A stretch of 64,000 nucleotides of DNA from positions 80,329 to 144,328 of the forward strand of contig JAGTXK010000120.1 of NCBI GenBank assembly GCA_019096195.1, read 5' to 3'. The notes under the pieces are model-generated. The model made no database searches and had not been told where the DNA came from. It was given only the letters and a program-made list of their open reading frames with translations. The position numbers and the translations under genes are program-made. Numbering within the stretch: the first letter of the stretch is position 1; each line of letters starts with the position of its first letter. Source of the stretch: Boletus sp. NGJ (lineage: Eukaryota > Basidiomycota > Agaricomycetes > Boletales > Boletaceae). This document shows, piece after piece, positions 49,459 to 61,803 of this stretch.

Positions 49459-49926
49459 TTTAAGACACAATGTCGTCTGGAAGAGGTTGGTCTGAAGGCT
49501 CGAGTAAGGTTCACATTGAGACATGTTGAAGCTGTGCCGGGAAAGAGCGAATGAATTTAAGGGAAGAATGGGAAGAAAGCGCAGATGAGAGCGAGAGCTT
49601 CTTCATCTGGGATGGGAAATGTTTTAGATTGTTAAGGTCGGCAATTTCCAGGTGGCTTGTACCAACATTTTTCGTAAGTATACTACATGCCTCGCGGCAT
49701 TGACCACATTTTCTTTGTTTTTCTATTCATCATCCAACGTGCCAACGTGGTCGCGAGTTCTTTGTTGTAATCTTGCCGCTCTCTCTCTTCGCTGAGGTGA
49801 TTGCCAGTCTGAACAGTTTTCATGAAGACATGCTAAATATGTGCCGCATTAAGCGTCTTTCAGATTCATAAAACGTTGCTGTCCGCAGTCGCCGCATCTC
49901 TCCCACCGACCTTATCATCCCTAGCC
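49459..49926. other. Intergenic spacer after UVE1
   Basis: 468 bp with the UVE1 3' end and the promoter of the next gene. The frame is open upstream of the next ATG but only from non-ATG codons. No other feature is visible. Confidence 0.4.
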
Positions 49927-52900
49927 ATGCCTGAGTCGATGTTTGGTCGCCCCTCGCAGCATTTGCTACCCTCCCATCCGCCAGCAAGCGCGGGAAGTGG
50001 CTCTGTGGCGTCAGATCCCCATACAGCCCCTGTCCAACCCGCCCTAGTCAGTTTCAAAGATTTTCGTTTCAATTCGATAGGAAAGCAGCCTGAGCTGCTC
50101 AGCCGTATCTCCCTTCCGCAGCCAGATAACAACGGTTATCACTCATCAACCCCATCGCCGACATCCACACCTTCCCCTACTTTCGCCAACGACGGTGCTC
50201 TCCAACCAAAATTATCTTCAAGACCTACCCTTTTTCAACAGTTAGCTGGCAGCGATTTCAGTGGCTCGATGGATGGAGGCTTAAATTGGCATGCATCGAC
50301 CAGTCAATCCAATCGCTCTTTGGCGTCGCGCATCCAGATGAGTGGCAGCCCATCCAACAATGTTGTCAACACTGCGCCTAGTACGGCTGCCAGATTTCCA
50401 TCACCTCCACCCCGCGTTAATAGCGTCAGAAATGCTATTGATGATGCCAGTCTCATTCCACCTGTTGAAGTTTTGGCCAAATCACCCGAATCGCCACCTA
50501 CTACCACCGCCTCTTTGACTCCAGCTCTAGAACAGGTGGATATGCCCACGTCTTACACCTCGTTGACGAGTTCGACGACAACCAAGCCCTCTCGGATTCC
50601 TACTCATCCATCCGTCCCCATGAACTCTGCTTCTAGGCAACCGACGAAGCCTTTTCCGTCCTCTGCAGTCGGAGATGCCACAGTGCAGGACCTGCAACCA
50701 TCACCATCTGCCGCTACCACTATCGATTCCTTGGTGGCCCGACAAGAACGTCTACAAATCATCAGCGCTAAACTTGCGAATCTGGCTTCGCCGCTTCCTC
50801 CTGTATCATCTCAGTCATCATCCCCTGACCCTTCTGCACCACGGGCGAATGACAACATCACCCTCCATCAGCCCAGCCAATCACAACACAGTTCCACTCC
50901 TATAGATCTCCGCCACCCTTACTTAGCCACGTCTGGGCAGGTGGGACTAGGCATTGACGACATCCCGATAAACACGGACGATTCCTCCCTAGCTTTCGTT
51001 CACTCGCCTACGACTATCACCCAGGAACATCAGACTCAGCGCAAAGCCGTCATGGAAGCCATGCAAAACCTTAACACCATACTTCACGCCGTTCATCGTG
51101 CCCAGATCAACAGTGAGAATGCTCTCGCTTTCCAAATACGAACATTCGAAGAACAGCGTGCGGCATTCGAGCAAACGAAACGGGCGCAAGAGGCTACGTT
51201 GCACAAAGAGTTACAAGACCTCCAGCAGAAGCGCGAGGAGCTGAACGCCAAAGACTCATCGTTGGCGTCACTGGAACAAGAAAACAAGGCCAGGGAGGTG
51301 GCAAGAAAGGCCATGTTTGCGAAGCGGCAAGCGCAGGAAGAGGAGAAAAGAGCCGCCGAGGCGCGGAGGATGCAGGAAGTACAGGAACAAATTGAAGCTG
51401 CGATGACCGAGCTCAAAGAATTCGAAGCTTTGAAGTCAAAGTGTCAACTTGGGCGGCTGGCAAGTGAGACCATACCAGACAGTCTGCCCACCGAGCCCCA
51501 GGAGGGCATGAATGAAGAGGAAATAGCGGTCATCAGGTCCCATAATGATATTCTTCGCGCTATCAAACATCTTCGCCGAATGCATTCAGACAAGGTACAG
51601 AAGCTGGAAGAATCCAGTCGCACTCTGCGCAAGTTGGAGAAAGAAAGACAACAGAGAGAGGCTGAGGAAGCAGAGCGTCATCGAATCGCGGAGGAAGAAC
51701 GTTTACAAGCGCACGCTGAAGCGGAACGGGCTCGTCAGGTTCTGGAGGAGAAACAGCGTCAGTTTGAAGCAGAAAGAAAACGACAACAAGTCGAGACCGA
51801 TCGCGAACAGGCTCAACTTCTAGCTGAACAGCAAGCCCATGCAGAAGCGACCGATGGCCAGACATTTGGGTATCGCAGCCATCCTAAAGAAGTTAGTGTG
51901 TCGCAGCAACAGGGCATCGCAGATACGAGAAGGATCCGCGCGACCCCCGTGGCGAATTCCCTCTCCTCAGAATTTACTACTGCCATGAATGCGGACGAGG
52001 ACGGAAAGGCTTTTGCACCTCATCGCGCTATCCCACTGTCTGATATTCACACAAGTTCGGGAGGTTCGCAGAGCACCACTTCGCAGTCGAAGCAGCAAAA
52101 GGATAGATCCGTTTCGGGCGGCGTTATGCTTGCCCTTTCAACCCCGAAAACCAGTCCAGGACATTTACCACCCAAACCGTTAGCGAAACTACCATCCCCT
52201 TCCACTTTGGATCATGTGGCAGAGAATGCTGTGAACCCTGCGAGGACATTCCCCGCCATTCCTGTGTCTTTGGAAGGTGGACACAGATCATCCCTTCCCA
52301 TTCAGCTCGCATCGGAGTTCAATCGTGTCGTCAATCCAGATATTCCCCTGACTCCAGATCAAAAGTCTACCTTTCCGCGAACTCCGAAGCCACAAACCCT
52401 TCTGGACGCCACTATCGGAGGAAGTGAAGAGTTCAATATCGGGCCAGTTACCGGCGTTTCACCCGCTCAGCAAAACGTAAACCTTCGCCATTTGAAGCGG
52501 TATCGTAGCCGCATCGAAGAAAACGATAGTGGCGATCGTAGCGTACGGACCAGCGTGAAAAGCGAGGAAAACTCCGTCTCCATGAAGAAAGAAGAACATG
52601 ACGAACCCGTGCTAGCCTCGCTCTTGACCAATCTTCCGGCATCGCTTCCACCCCGCCCTGCAATAATCCCTCCACCCCGTCCGCGGAAACGTCGCGCAGC
52701 ACCTGCATCCCAGACAAATTCGACCAGTTCTTACCCACCCGAAAGTAACCAATTGTCATCAACGAAGGGGGGAGCGGGGGTTACCACTGATGAACAGCCT
52801 CGAGAAGCACTTTCGCGAGGCAGTCCGAGTTCCCATGCAATGCATGCCTCCGTCCAGTTACTAGTTCCCGCCGAGACCAGGGATTCCCTTCTCTTAGGTC

Positions 52901-53965
52901 CGGTGTATCCGGAACTACAGCCTACAGAGTCCCACATCAATGCAGGCGAACGATCTACTCAGGACCGTGCTGAAATTTACGATGCTACTTCCTCAGAACC
53001 TGCTAGTGCTACTCTGCCCCACGAACTGGATGGAGATGATCCATCTAGGAGTAACAGGAGATTCACCGACGAATTTTGCAGGGCACGCAGCGGAAACAAT
53101 CCCCGCCGTCAGTCAGATCATTATCCCCCCCCGTTTATTGCGTCTCGGTCTACTGTCACCTCCCCAACCCAGCCTTACCGCCGAATCGATTCCTGGCGCC
53201 CACAGAATGTTTCCAATGGACCTCGAGCTGAAGCGATGCGCGTTACCTCGCCAACCACGGGGAGAAAACGAAATTTTGAATTCGACGACGATGACATTGG
53301 CCATCGAGCCCGCAGACACCGAGGTGACGTTTGGATAGCTCAAGATCTTGATCGCGAGCGGGTAGATTCCCATCACCCGTACTGGGACAGGCGCCTTGAT
53401 TCTGAACCTGATGAGCGTCGCGCTGCCTATCGCGCACCCACATCTCCCCCCGACCGTATTCGGTCTTATCCTTCTGACATACCGAGAGCAACCTATGACA
53501 ACAGGACACATATTTCTCCACTCTCCGAGGAACCCACAGCTCTAATCGCTCGTTGGGAGCAATCCTACAGAAGACCAGAGACCGACGACACGTACCCACG
53601 GCATCAGCCACCCGCGCTTGGTTACAACGCAATGGGAGATCAGCATCACACAGACGACATCAGGGTAGGTCGGACCTACGAGCCAAAGATGGAAGAAAGG
53701 ATGGATGTTCAATCCGATCCTTCTCTGTTGGCGCGGATGAGTACCACTCAACGTTTTCCGGTAAATATTTTGCGACACTATTCAAAGATTTGTTTTTTTA
53801 CTGACGTTTGATTGGTAGTCATCAACCAATCCTCGTGGACGAGGTAGGGGCGAGTCGAATAGGGCGAGAGGTGACTTTGGAAGAGGACGCGGACGCGGTG
53901 TTGTACGAGGTGGACCGCTGATTGAGAGATTGACGTCTGGTCCCTTGGGAGATCGATTGACATGA
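49927..53965 (+). CDS. Large coiled-coil/RGG-tail protein of unknown function
   Basis: I do not recognise it. The ATG at 49927 (MPESMFGRPSQ) is the first in a single ~3.9-kb exon; one intron (GT-AG near 53762-53819) joins a short last exon. Order: ~370 residues of Ser/Pro/Thr-rich disorder with SP repeats, a ~270-residue coiled coil rich in Glu/Gln/Arg/Lys (RRMQEVQEQIEAAMTELKEF, ERARQVLEEKQRQFEAER), a second disordered region, an Arg-rich stretch (RKRNFEFDDDDIGHRARRHR), and an RGG/RG-rich C-terminus (NPRGRGRGESNRARGDFGRG). The RG tail suggests RNA or chromatin binding. The length of about 1,330 residues shows no frame breaks. Confidence 0.75.
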
Positions 53966-54202
53966 TTGAAATATGCACGGCGCATCAAGCAGGGTCCTTG
54001 ATGATGTCTGCTTTAGCAGCTGTTTTGCATCCTCCCGTGCTTCATGTACACTAAGTAATTGCAGAGTTGAATGCACATTGACATTTTGACATTGTTGCCT
54101 TGCTTTACGTAACGGCACTACTACGAGACTCATCGACGTATTTGCTCAGTCCCAAATACTTTCCCGCGCAAACCCGTTGTCGATTACAAGCTCTAACTAC
54201 CG

Positions 54203-55552
54203 ATGAGTTGGACAGGGTACGTAGAAATCATCGTCTAGTCGACGATCCGAACTCATGTTTCCCTCAGTTTCAAGAAGTCCCTGAACAGGGCAGGTACTAC
54301 GGTGCGCAGTCCCTAGTTCCTCATCCTTGGCACCATGCAATACCAACCCCTTCCACCCAAAGGTCTTACAAAAGACCGGTCAAATAGAACGTACCGTCGA
54401 TCGCGAGTTTGCAGACGAAGAGTCCAAATACCGCGCGTGAGTCAGCACACACGCCCGCGCTCACTTCCACGACCTCCCCCCTTGACTGATTCCATCCTCA
54501 CATTGACCCAGATTCGAAAAGGAATGTCAGGCGCTACAAAAGGATAGCAAGACATACGGCGATGCCATGCGAGGTGAGTCGGTCGCGGCACGCAAACACG
54601 TATCGTTGGACCCGTCCGTCGTGAATCTGACACCCGCGCGTTAGCCATGACGTCTGCCCAAGCTCGGTTGGCGGACACGATCGAGACGTTTTACAGCGCT
54701 TCGGATCGGACGTCTGATGGTGCGATGGCGGGTCATGCATTCAGGAGTGCCGTCGAGGATCTCGACAATAGCGTGCAGAGAGAAATGGTATGTCACGATA
54801 CTTTCTTTTCTCGCGAGAGTTGGATCGCGCTGATCCTCTCTTTGTTTCTAGGAAGCACCATATCGTACGTGCATCATGGAGCCGCTCGGGAAGATGAATG
54901 CGTACTTTCCTGTCATCAATGAACATATTTCGAAGCGGAACAAAAAGGTACGTTTCTCGGCCGTCCGTACGAGAATTTTTGTCGCCGACGTGGGTGTACC
55001 CCACAGTTGCTCGATTACGATTCAGCGAGGAGTAAGCTCCGAAAAACAATAGATAAGCCGAGCGAAGATCCAACCAAGTTGCCCAAGGTTCGTTTTCCGT
55101 CACATCGTACATCTATGCTTCATCGAACCGTCCCTGTCCAACGAAAGGCACAACAAGAGCACGACGACGCCAAAGAAGTGTTTGAACTGCTCAACGAGCA
55201 GCTCATATCGGAACTACCACAGTTGCTCGATCTCCGCGTGCCGTATTTCGATCCCAGTTTCGAAGCCATGATACGCATGCAGTGTAAGTTTGCAGAAGAC
55301 GGCTACGAAAGGATGAGTACGGTGCAGAGGTGGGTTCCTTTTTTTTTCGCTCAGAGTGGCTCATGTTGCTCATCCTGTCCACCCATATCCAGGTACTTCC
55401 CTGAGAACGTCAGGGATGACTATGCTGCTGGCCAGCTGGACGCTCAGGTATGGTTTTCGCTCGTGTTGAGTGGGGACAGCTCACCGAGACGGTCGCAGGT
55501 CGAGGGTGTCCTCCAAGAGATGAAGGGGTTGTCTATCTGTGGGGCTAACTAG
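54203..55552 (+). CDS. RVS161: RVS161/Hob3-type N-BAR amphiphysin
   Basis: BAR-domain protein that bends membranes in endocytosis and actin patches, usually paired with Rvs167. Small first exons splice to MSWTGFKKSLNRAGTTVLQK, TGQIERTVDREFADEESKYR and the BAR helices: FEKECQALQKDSKTYGDAMR, AMTSAQARLADTIETFY, YFPVINEHISKRNKKLLDYD, AKEVFELLNEQLISELPQL and QCKFAEDGYERM. It ends MKGLSICGAN without an SH3 domain, which fits Rvs161 rather than Rvs167. About eight introns, all GT-AG. The length is about 260 residues, as expected. It is convergent with the next minus-strand gene. Confidence 0.93.
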
Positions 55553-56082
55553 CTGCCTGCTGGTGTAGCCGGGCCGAGACGATCGTGTATCCCTACCTTT
55601 TTTCCCTTCCTCTCGCACTTTGGACTTTTTTTTTTTTGGAAACACACGAGAATACTTGTTACACAAAAGCCATTTCGGCGCGGTATTGGTACTACACCAG
55701 AGTGATTAAGCGATGAGTGACATCGAAAACGAACATTAAGGCCTAGGAAATTGTGTACAATCGCAAAGTGAAAATGCAAGAAAGTCGCACAATATGACAC
55801 AGGGGGACGTAAGGAAATATGGGGCATAGATGTACACGAAATCTAAATCCTACCGATGGGGAATAAAGCAATGCGATTCATAGATGTTGATGATTTGGTG
55901 AGATTCGAAAAAAGGGAGTTGGGAAGGGGGGGTATAAATAAGCAGGACAAAGGGAAACATCATAGAGTGGAGTCAACGATCTTGACACACATTCAATATG
56001 TATACCCGAAAGAGGAGAATAAATAACAACTCACTATGCTACATGAATGATGAGACGAGGGTAAGTGGGACCGCAAGAGGTG
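55553..56082. other. Convergent 3' intergenic region
   Basis: 530 bp between the tails of RVS161 and the next gene. It has a T-run near 55626-55638. No gene is seen. Confidence 0.4.
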
Positions 56083-59000
56083 TTACAAAGAACCGAAACT
56101 TGAGATTGCGAGGCAGCCGAGCCAGATCATCTCGACGGCAGCTCTACCGATCGGCGTGAGCACCATTTGGCCCTCCCGCTCGTCTTCCTCTCCGAATTCG
56201 AGGTCCTGAGCAGGAGGGTCTTCCCATGTGCAGAGCCCTAGCTTGAGTAGGCCATGCTCCAGGAAGTCAAACCCACGCTCCCGACCATGACATTGGCAGA
56301 CGACAGTGTCAATCATCTGCGCATCCTGAAGAGGGGGAGGAACAGGGTAGCTAATCGCCTCCCATTCGGGGCCATTGATAGCCAGGCCATCGCTTGGAAC
56401 GCGGACGCCGCTCAACCGCAGTTCATCGTATGTGATCACGCGAGCGACGGCGCGGAATGCGGGAAGATAGACGGCCTTGGGGTCTGATTCGGGACCACTG
56501 TCCGACGAATGAGAATGCTTCGCCCTTTTCTTCTCGGGTTTCTTGTCTTTTGAAGCCGCTTCTCCAAACGGGACGTAGTAGACGAGCAAGTATTGCCGGT
56601 TTTCTGAGGTCGTGGCAAATGACGCAGTGCTGCTGGTGTCGGCATGGACGGTCGCTGTGTCAGTTTCCCCAGGCCAAAGGGGCAAGAGCATGTAGAGACA
56701 GTCGTCGGGAATCTGGTCGAGGATGCCCTGACTAGACTTCCGCTTCGAAGCTGCTTTTGATGACTTGTGAGGGTTGGTATGCAGCAGCCCTACGTCTCTG
56801 AAAGAGGCGTTTAGGTCGTTGAGGACGCGATCGTTCTCCTCTTGTTGGTCCCGGCCGGCAGTGATCAACCATGGAGGTTGGAACGCTCTAGGTTGGGTGG
56901 TGGATGAGGAATGATCGTCGGCTCTCGAGCTGCCGCGAAAGACACGGAAGAGACGTCCTGCAAACGTCGAGCCCGATTCAGCGTTTGCACGGCCAGTAGC
57001 TTTCGCACGCAAATTCTCGATGTCGTTCGGATCCAATGCGCTGAAGGCTTCAGCATGAGTCGTCCGAGCAGGTAAGCGATCGTCCGAGTCGAGTGAGTCA
57101 CGGTGATCGTGATGGTGTCGAGTGGATGAGATCGAAAACGTTTCGCTCTCTGGGATTTTGGTAGAGTTGTTGATTGATTGGGATAGTAGTGACGTTGGCG
57201 AAACTGGACGGCTAGTTGAATCGAATCTGTAAGCAGTCGTAGAAGACGATACGCTAGGCGAGAGCTGAATCTTTATCATGGGGCGTTCGAGGGCAGAAAC
57301 CACGTATTGGACCGTGCTGTTGGTGACGCTCCCTGCGCTACTGGTGGCCGTGCTTGATTCCGCGCTCTCCGTCGGATTCACGCGATGTTTCTTATCGCTC
57401 TTTTCTTTACCCTTGCCCTTGTTAGGGGCCTTGGTCTTGCCTTTGCCTCTATCTTCCTTGTCCTGCTCTCGTCTCCTTTCCTTGCCTCGAGAATCTCGTT
57501 CGCGAAACGAAAGGCTCTGAGTGCCCCGGCGACTCCCTCTATCCCTTTCCTTGTCCCTCGGACCTCTCGATTCAGTGTCGAGCAACCCATAAGTACTGAG
57601 CTGCCTCGTCGTTTTTGTGCTGGTGTACTGTTCCTGCACCTTCTTCGGCGCCAACATGATTCCAAATCGCATATTCATGTGGGTCTGAACGCTGGAGGGA
57701 CCCGCTCCGGTTCCGCCTGCGTAACGACCGGAGAACAGGGCATGAGAACGGAAAATCGAAAACGCGACAGCTCGGGAGTGCTTGTGGATGACGCTATGGG
57801 GTCCAGTCGTGGTGTTGCCCAAGAGGAAAGGGTCTGGAATGTGGCGAACATGTATTCGCTGCTGTGCACCCTTGGTAGGATCAGCAGATTGTGCTGTTGA
57901 TGCGCATCAAAACAAAGGTTCGAATGGCACAAGGGATGGGAAATGATTAAACCTAGTGGAGTCAAAGAAAAGGTATCGTGGAAACGTACGTTTGAGCACC
58001 AGCCTGTCTACCTTGAAGCGGCCGACATGGCCACAACGCCACATCTCCTGCACTCGCGAAGGTATCTCTTTCACTGGCTTGTCTGTCCGATGGTGGTGTG
58101 CTTTTTGCCTTCGGCGCAAGGAGCTGTTGGACCCATCTGCCTTTTCTCGTTGAAATGACCAGTAATACCGAAGAACATCGAATGCCCGATCGTTTTTCTG
58201 AATGTGCCTCAAAAAGGAGTCTTCGATAGGGAGTGTAGTCGTGCTGCCCGGACCGAGGGCAAGGACGGAGGGGAGTGGGGAGGACCTGCGAGGACCGGCA
58301 GGGCCGTGCACGAACGAGAGGCGAGAACTAAAAGAGCGTATGCTACCCTCGGTGTGCGTTGGAAGGATGTATTGGAGATCGAGACCGTCGTAAACGTTGT
58401 GCTGGGCCGCTTGTTGTTGTTTTGCCTGTAGTTGCGCCTCTAGCGAGAGCCAGTCGGCGCGAGAAAGAGGTTCGGATTTTGGGAAAATGACTGTTGGGTC
58501 TTCTCCGCTATTTGACGAACGGCGGGCACTGGTGGCATCCCAGCTTCGACTGGGGCGACGTACGGTGAGTATGCTATCCTCGCGACTGCGGGTGGTGTGG
58601 GCATCACTGGCTTGAACAGCGCCGGGAATTGCCATGGGTAAGCTACCTCGTCTCCCATCAAAGACGGAGGATCGAATAGTGGAAGGGCCAGGGTCATCAG
58701 GGTCGACATTTTCGTTGATGTCAACGAGATGATTTCTGGCGAACGTGAGCGGAGATGAATTGCCGTCGTCGTAATAGTCGATTTCCAGCTCGTCGTCACT
58801 GCTGAACTGCTCTGTGGAGCGCATGCTTGTACGAGAGCTTGAGCGGGAAGTGGAAATGGAGACAGAGGAAGATGACGGTGCTTCCCCATCTTGTGATGTT
58901 GCTGCGGCGACTCCATGCGCGCGCGAGGCACGACCGAAGGTATGCTGGGAGGCATTGTCGGACATGAGCTCGGCACGGTGAGGGCTGAAAAGGGCAGCGG

Positions 59001-59490
59001 TGATCGGATCCATAGATGGGGTGGGATCTTGGCTTTTCTCGGTATCGAACCTGAAGACGGCGCGGGAACTGGGACGAGAGGAGTCGGTGAGCATGGGGTC
59101 CCTCGTGGCAGAGCGGCGACGTGGCTGGAAAGCGGAGGGATAGAGAGAAGAAGCTGGGCGTCCCGCACCCTGCGAAGGATGACTGCTGACATTGTGAAAC
59201 GGTGGGGACGCAGGCTCGCCGGAGACGGATGGACGAGGAGTGCGATCAGGACTGAGAAGATGAGCGATTGGGGTGAGGGGGCTGATCGACTCGGGTGCGT
59301 CGTGAGGAGGGAGAGAGGAGGAACCAAAGACGTAGTTGTCGAGACCAGAGTAGATATCAAGATGGGAGGAACTGTTGAGGAAGTGAGCGTGGTGGAAGGG
59401 GGGGAGGAGGAGGGGGACTTACGGAGGGGAAGCATCGAGCTCGTCGGCCAGGACGCGCGGGTCGACGATGTGCTGAGCGAGACCAGACAT
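56083..59490 (-). CDS. Large Ser-rich protein of unknown function with a folded C-terminus
   Basis: I do not recognise it. It starts MSGLAQHIVDPRVLADELD at 59490, then an intron and a long disordered Ser/Pro-rich region. A more ordered block (DWLSLEAQLQAKQQQAAQHN to FKVDRLVLKR) spans an exon boundary near 57990. A basic, RS/RD/KG-rich segment follows, then another disordered stretch. A C-terminal ~220 residues look folded: DDCLYMLLPLWPGETD, YLLVYYVPF, YLPAFRAVARVITYDELRL, and CHGRERGFDFLEHGL, ending AISSFGSL. This resembles basidiomycete proteins without assigned function. The total is about 1,080 residues in three or four exons. Confidence 0.72.
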
Positions 59491-59603
59491 TCCAAAATAT
59501 AAAAACAAAAAAACAAACAAAAAAAGACACAGACCGAAAGAAAGACACAGAGCAAACCGAAACGATCAGACAGCTCAAACCCGTCCCTCTCTTGTATTTT
59601 ATG

Positions 59604-59634
59604 TACTTTATTTTATTTTATTTTATTTTTAATT
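59604..59634 (+). repeat. (TTTTA)n microsatellite in the promoter of the Ser-rich protein gene
   Basis: About five tandem TTTTA units ahead of the minus-strand gene start (59490). It is a likely nucleosome-poor tract between divergent genes; copy number may vary between strains. Confidence 0.7.
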
Positions 59635-59802
59635 TCCACTCCGAGAATCGCCCACGTGGTCTCGCGTGGCATGTGATCACCCACGCCTTTGCCACGTGTT
59701 ATCCACTCTGTCCGCCGAGCCGCATCGGTTTCAACACGTCGGAGATTAATTAACCGTGTGCCATCCCTGCTAAACTTGACGACAATGCCGTGTATTAACA
59801 GC

Positions 59803-59876
59803 GGCCTGATGGCGTAGTTGGTTATCGCATCTGTCTAACACACAGAAGGTCTCCTGTTCGAGCCAGGGTCAGGTCA
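59803..59876 (+). tRNA. tRNA-Val(AAC), intronless
   Basis: Cloverleaf reads well. The acceptor stem GGCCTGA pairs with TCAGGTC (one G-T), with discriminator A. The D-arm GCG..CGC is followed by the anticodon stem TCTGT/ACAGA around the loop CTAACAC with anticodon AAC, which reads Val GUU. The T-arm is TCCTG-TTCGAGC-CAGGG. Box A (TGGCGTAGTTGG) and a B-box-like GTTCGAGCC are present, and TTCTTTTT just downstream is a Pol III terminator. It ends 21 bp before the palC ATG. Confidence 0.93.
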
Positions 59877-59879
59877 TTC

Positions 59880-59884
59880 TTTTT
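59880..59884 (+). terminator. Pol III T-run terminator of tRNA-Val
   Basis: A run of five T, three bases after the discriminator base and only 13 bp before the palC start codon. Confidence 0.7.
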
Positions 59885-59897
59885 CCACTCCACCATC

Positions 59898-61733
59898 ATG
59901 ACCTATGTCTACCACCTACCAACCACTGGCACCATCTCTTTCTCCGACTTTGCCCTCGACACGACTGACGAAAATGCATACACATCCCCCATCGCCGAGA
60001 CAACTCAGGCGAGAGCGAACATGAGAGGCGTACTCAAACAGTCCCGCCGCACCGATAGCGAGCACAGAGATTATCTGCGGATCATCAAGGTATGTCCCGC
60101 CAGTGTTTTGGCATGACCTCCTGCACATGACGGCCTCAACAGCTCCTCGATAACTACATCCCATACTTGCGCGCGATCATCGCGTGCGTCCAGTCTGGCG
60201 AGTTACACCTCATGCACGAGCCTGGTGAGCTGGTTTGTCACCGGCATGGATCAAGCAACGATGATGCTTCCACTCCTCGACTGGAACTGACTCCTCCACC
60301 TAGTCTTCTCTTGGCGAACGACGCTCTCTGCTACATTGTTCAACACCTCCCCGCGGCTCCGACTACCGTCCCTACAGGCCGACCTCGCAAGCACCCTTCT
60401 CACATATGCTATGGCCCTCTCAAACTTCTCCCACTCTGCGATCACCTCACTCGGTGCATACGAACACGACCGCGCGATAAGCGAGAAAGAGAGGAAGGAG
60501 AAAGACGAGAGACTCAATTTCGGAGTCACGCTCCTCTGCAGAGCGAGCGGTGTCTTTTCGATGATCAGCGAAGTTTTGTTGGGCGAGTTGGAGGTTGCGA
60601 GTGGTGGTGCCGGAGGCTGGGCGAGGCCGCCAGATTTATGGAAAGAGGTCAATGCAGCGTTGGCAAAGTCGGCCATTCCACGCGCTCGTCGTCGGCGCAT
60701 CGCTGACGCTCTTCTTGACCTCTATATGACAGGATGGCACTCGCAGACGCGCAGTCGCTTGCCATTCGCAAACTCCTCTCCAAGGCAGCATTCGAGAGCA
60801 CTCTTTCCCCAGGCCCGCCTCTCCCCAAGTCACATCCCTCTACCGCGCTCATAGCGAAGCTCCATCTTGACTGCGCATCACTCTACTCATCCGCACGGAC
60901 ATTAGCTATGACGTCCTCGAAATCCAGCCTTACGTCGGGACTCAAAGCTGGCTTTGGTTCTGCGTCCAAGTCTCAAAGTGATAGCGTGGGAGGTTCAGGA
61001 GAGGTGTCTGCAGACTTGTTAAAGTACCTTGAGAAGGAAAATAAGTTCCACACTGCAATCGCACACAAGTGGTTGGGGGTGGATGCAGGCGAGACTGCAA
61101 AGCCCGGTAAAGGTGGGGAAGCGGTAGGGTTTCTGAAGTGGGCAGAGCAGGAACTCGAAGATCTCCACACTCACACTCCGAGGCTTTCAAAAGGTTTAGG
61201 GGCCAAGAACCGAGATCAGGACGGTAAGCGCCAAGACAGGAAAGCCAAGGTTGAGAAGGAATTGAAGTCCGTGAAAGTTTTTCTTGAACATTACCGAAAG
61301 ATTAACGACTCGGTGTGTCGCATTGCACTAAGCGAGATTGATTGTTACTCATCACCAATTTCCCACCGATGCCCTCGGGCATTTCTTGCTTGGCACTTAC
61401 ATCCGACGGTTTGTTCAGTTGACATTTGACCCTGTACCGAAACAATCGGAGCTGCAAGCTTTGGTACCCGAGGGAAGGATGGCAGTCACGGCGAAAGTAT
61501 ACGTGCTTCCTGATCCAGCGTTCGGACCTGGGTCGAATGGTTACCAGGTGCGGTCACGGTCACGGAACAGAATCCAGGAGGACGAAACATTGGGTATAGA
61601 GGCTTTGCGGATCAACGGTCGAGCGAACGACAGTAGACATGGTATGGCTGGTGATGATAGCAGTGACGACGACAATAACACGCAAGGATCCATTGCGATG
61701 CGTACGTATATTGGGGCTGGATCATATTTCTAG
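59898..61733 (+). CDS. palC: palC/Rim23-type BRO1-domain pH-signalling protein
   Basis: Fungal ambient-pH signalling component that binds ESCRT-III (Vps32) at the plasma membrane. It starts MTYVYHLPTTGTISFSDFAL. The BRO1-like domain is spread over six exons: LLDNYIPYLRAIIACV, LASTLLTYAMALSNFSHSA, FGVTLLCRASGVFSMI, the small exon joint LAKMALADAQSLAIRK, and EKENKFHTAIAHKWLGVDAG. The conserved C-terminal piece HYRKINDSLTFDPVP is diagnostic of PalC. The tail is short and acidic. The 5' UTR must be tiny or overlap the tRNA-Val gene immediately upstream. Introns are GT-AG and in phase, and the length of about 500 residues fits. Confidence 0.9.
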
Positions 61734-61803
61734 CTTCCCTCGGCTTTAGTCTTGGTCGGATGCTTTCTGTAATGATCCGTCATTCGCTTTTCACGCTTGT
61801 GGA

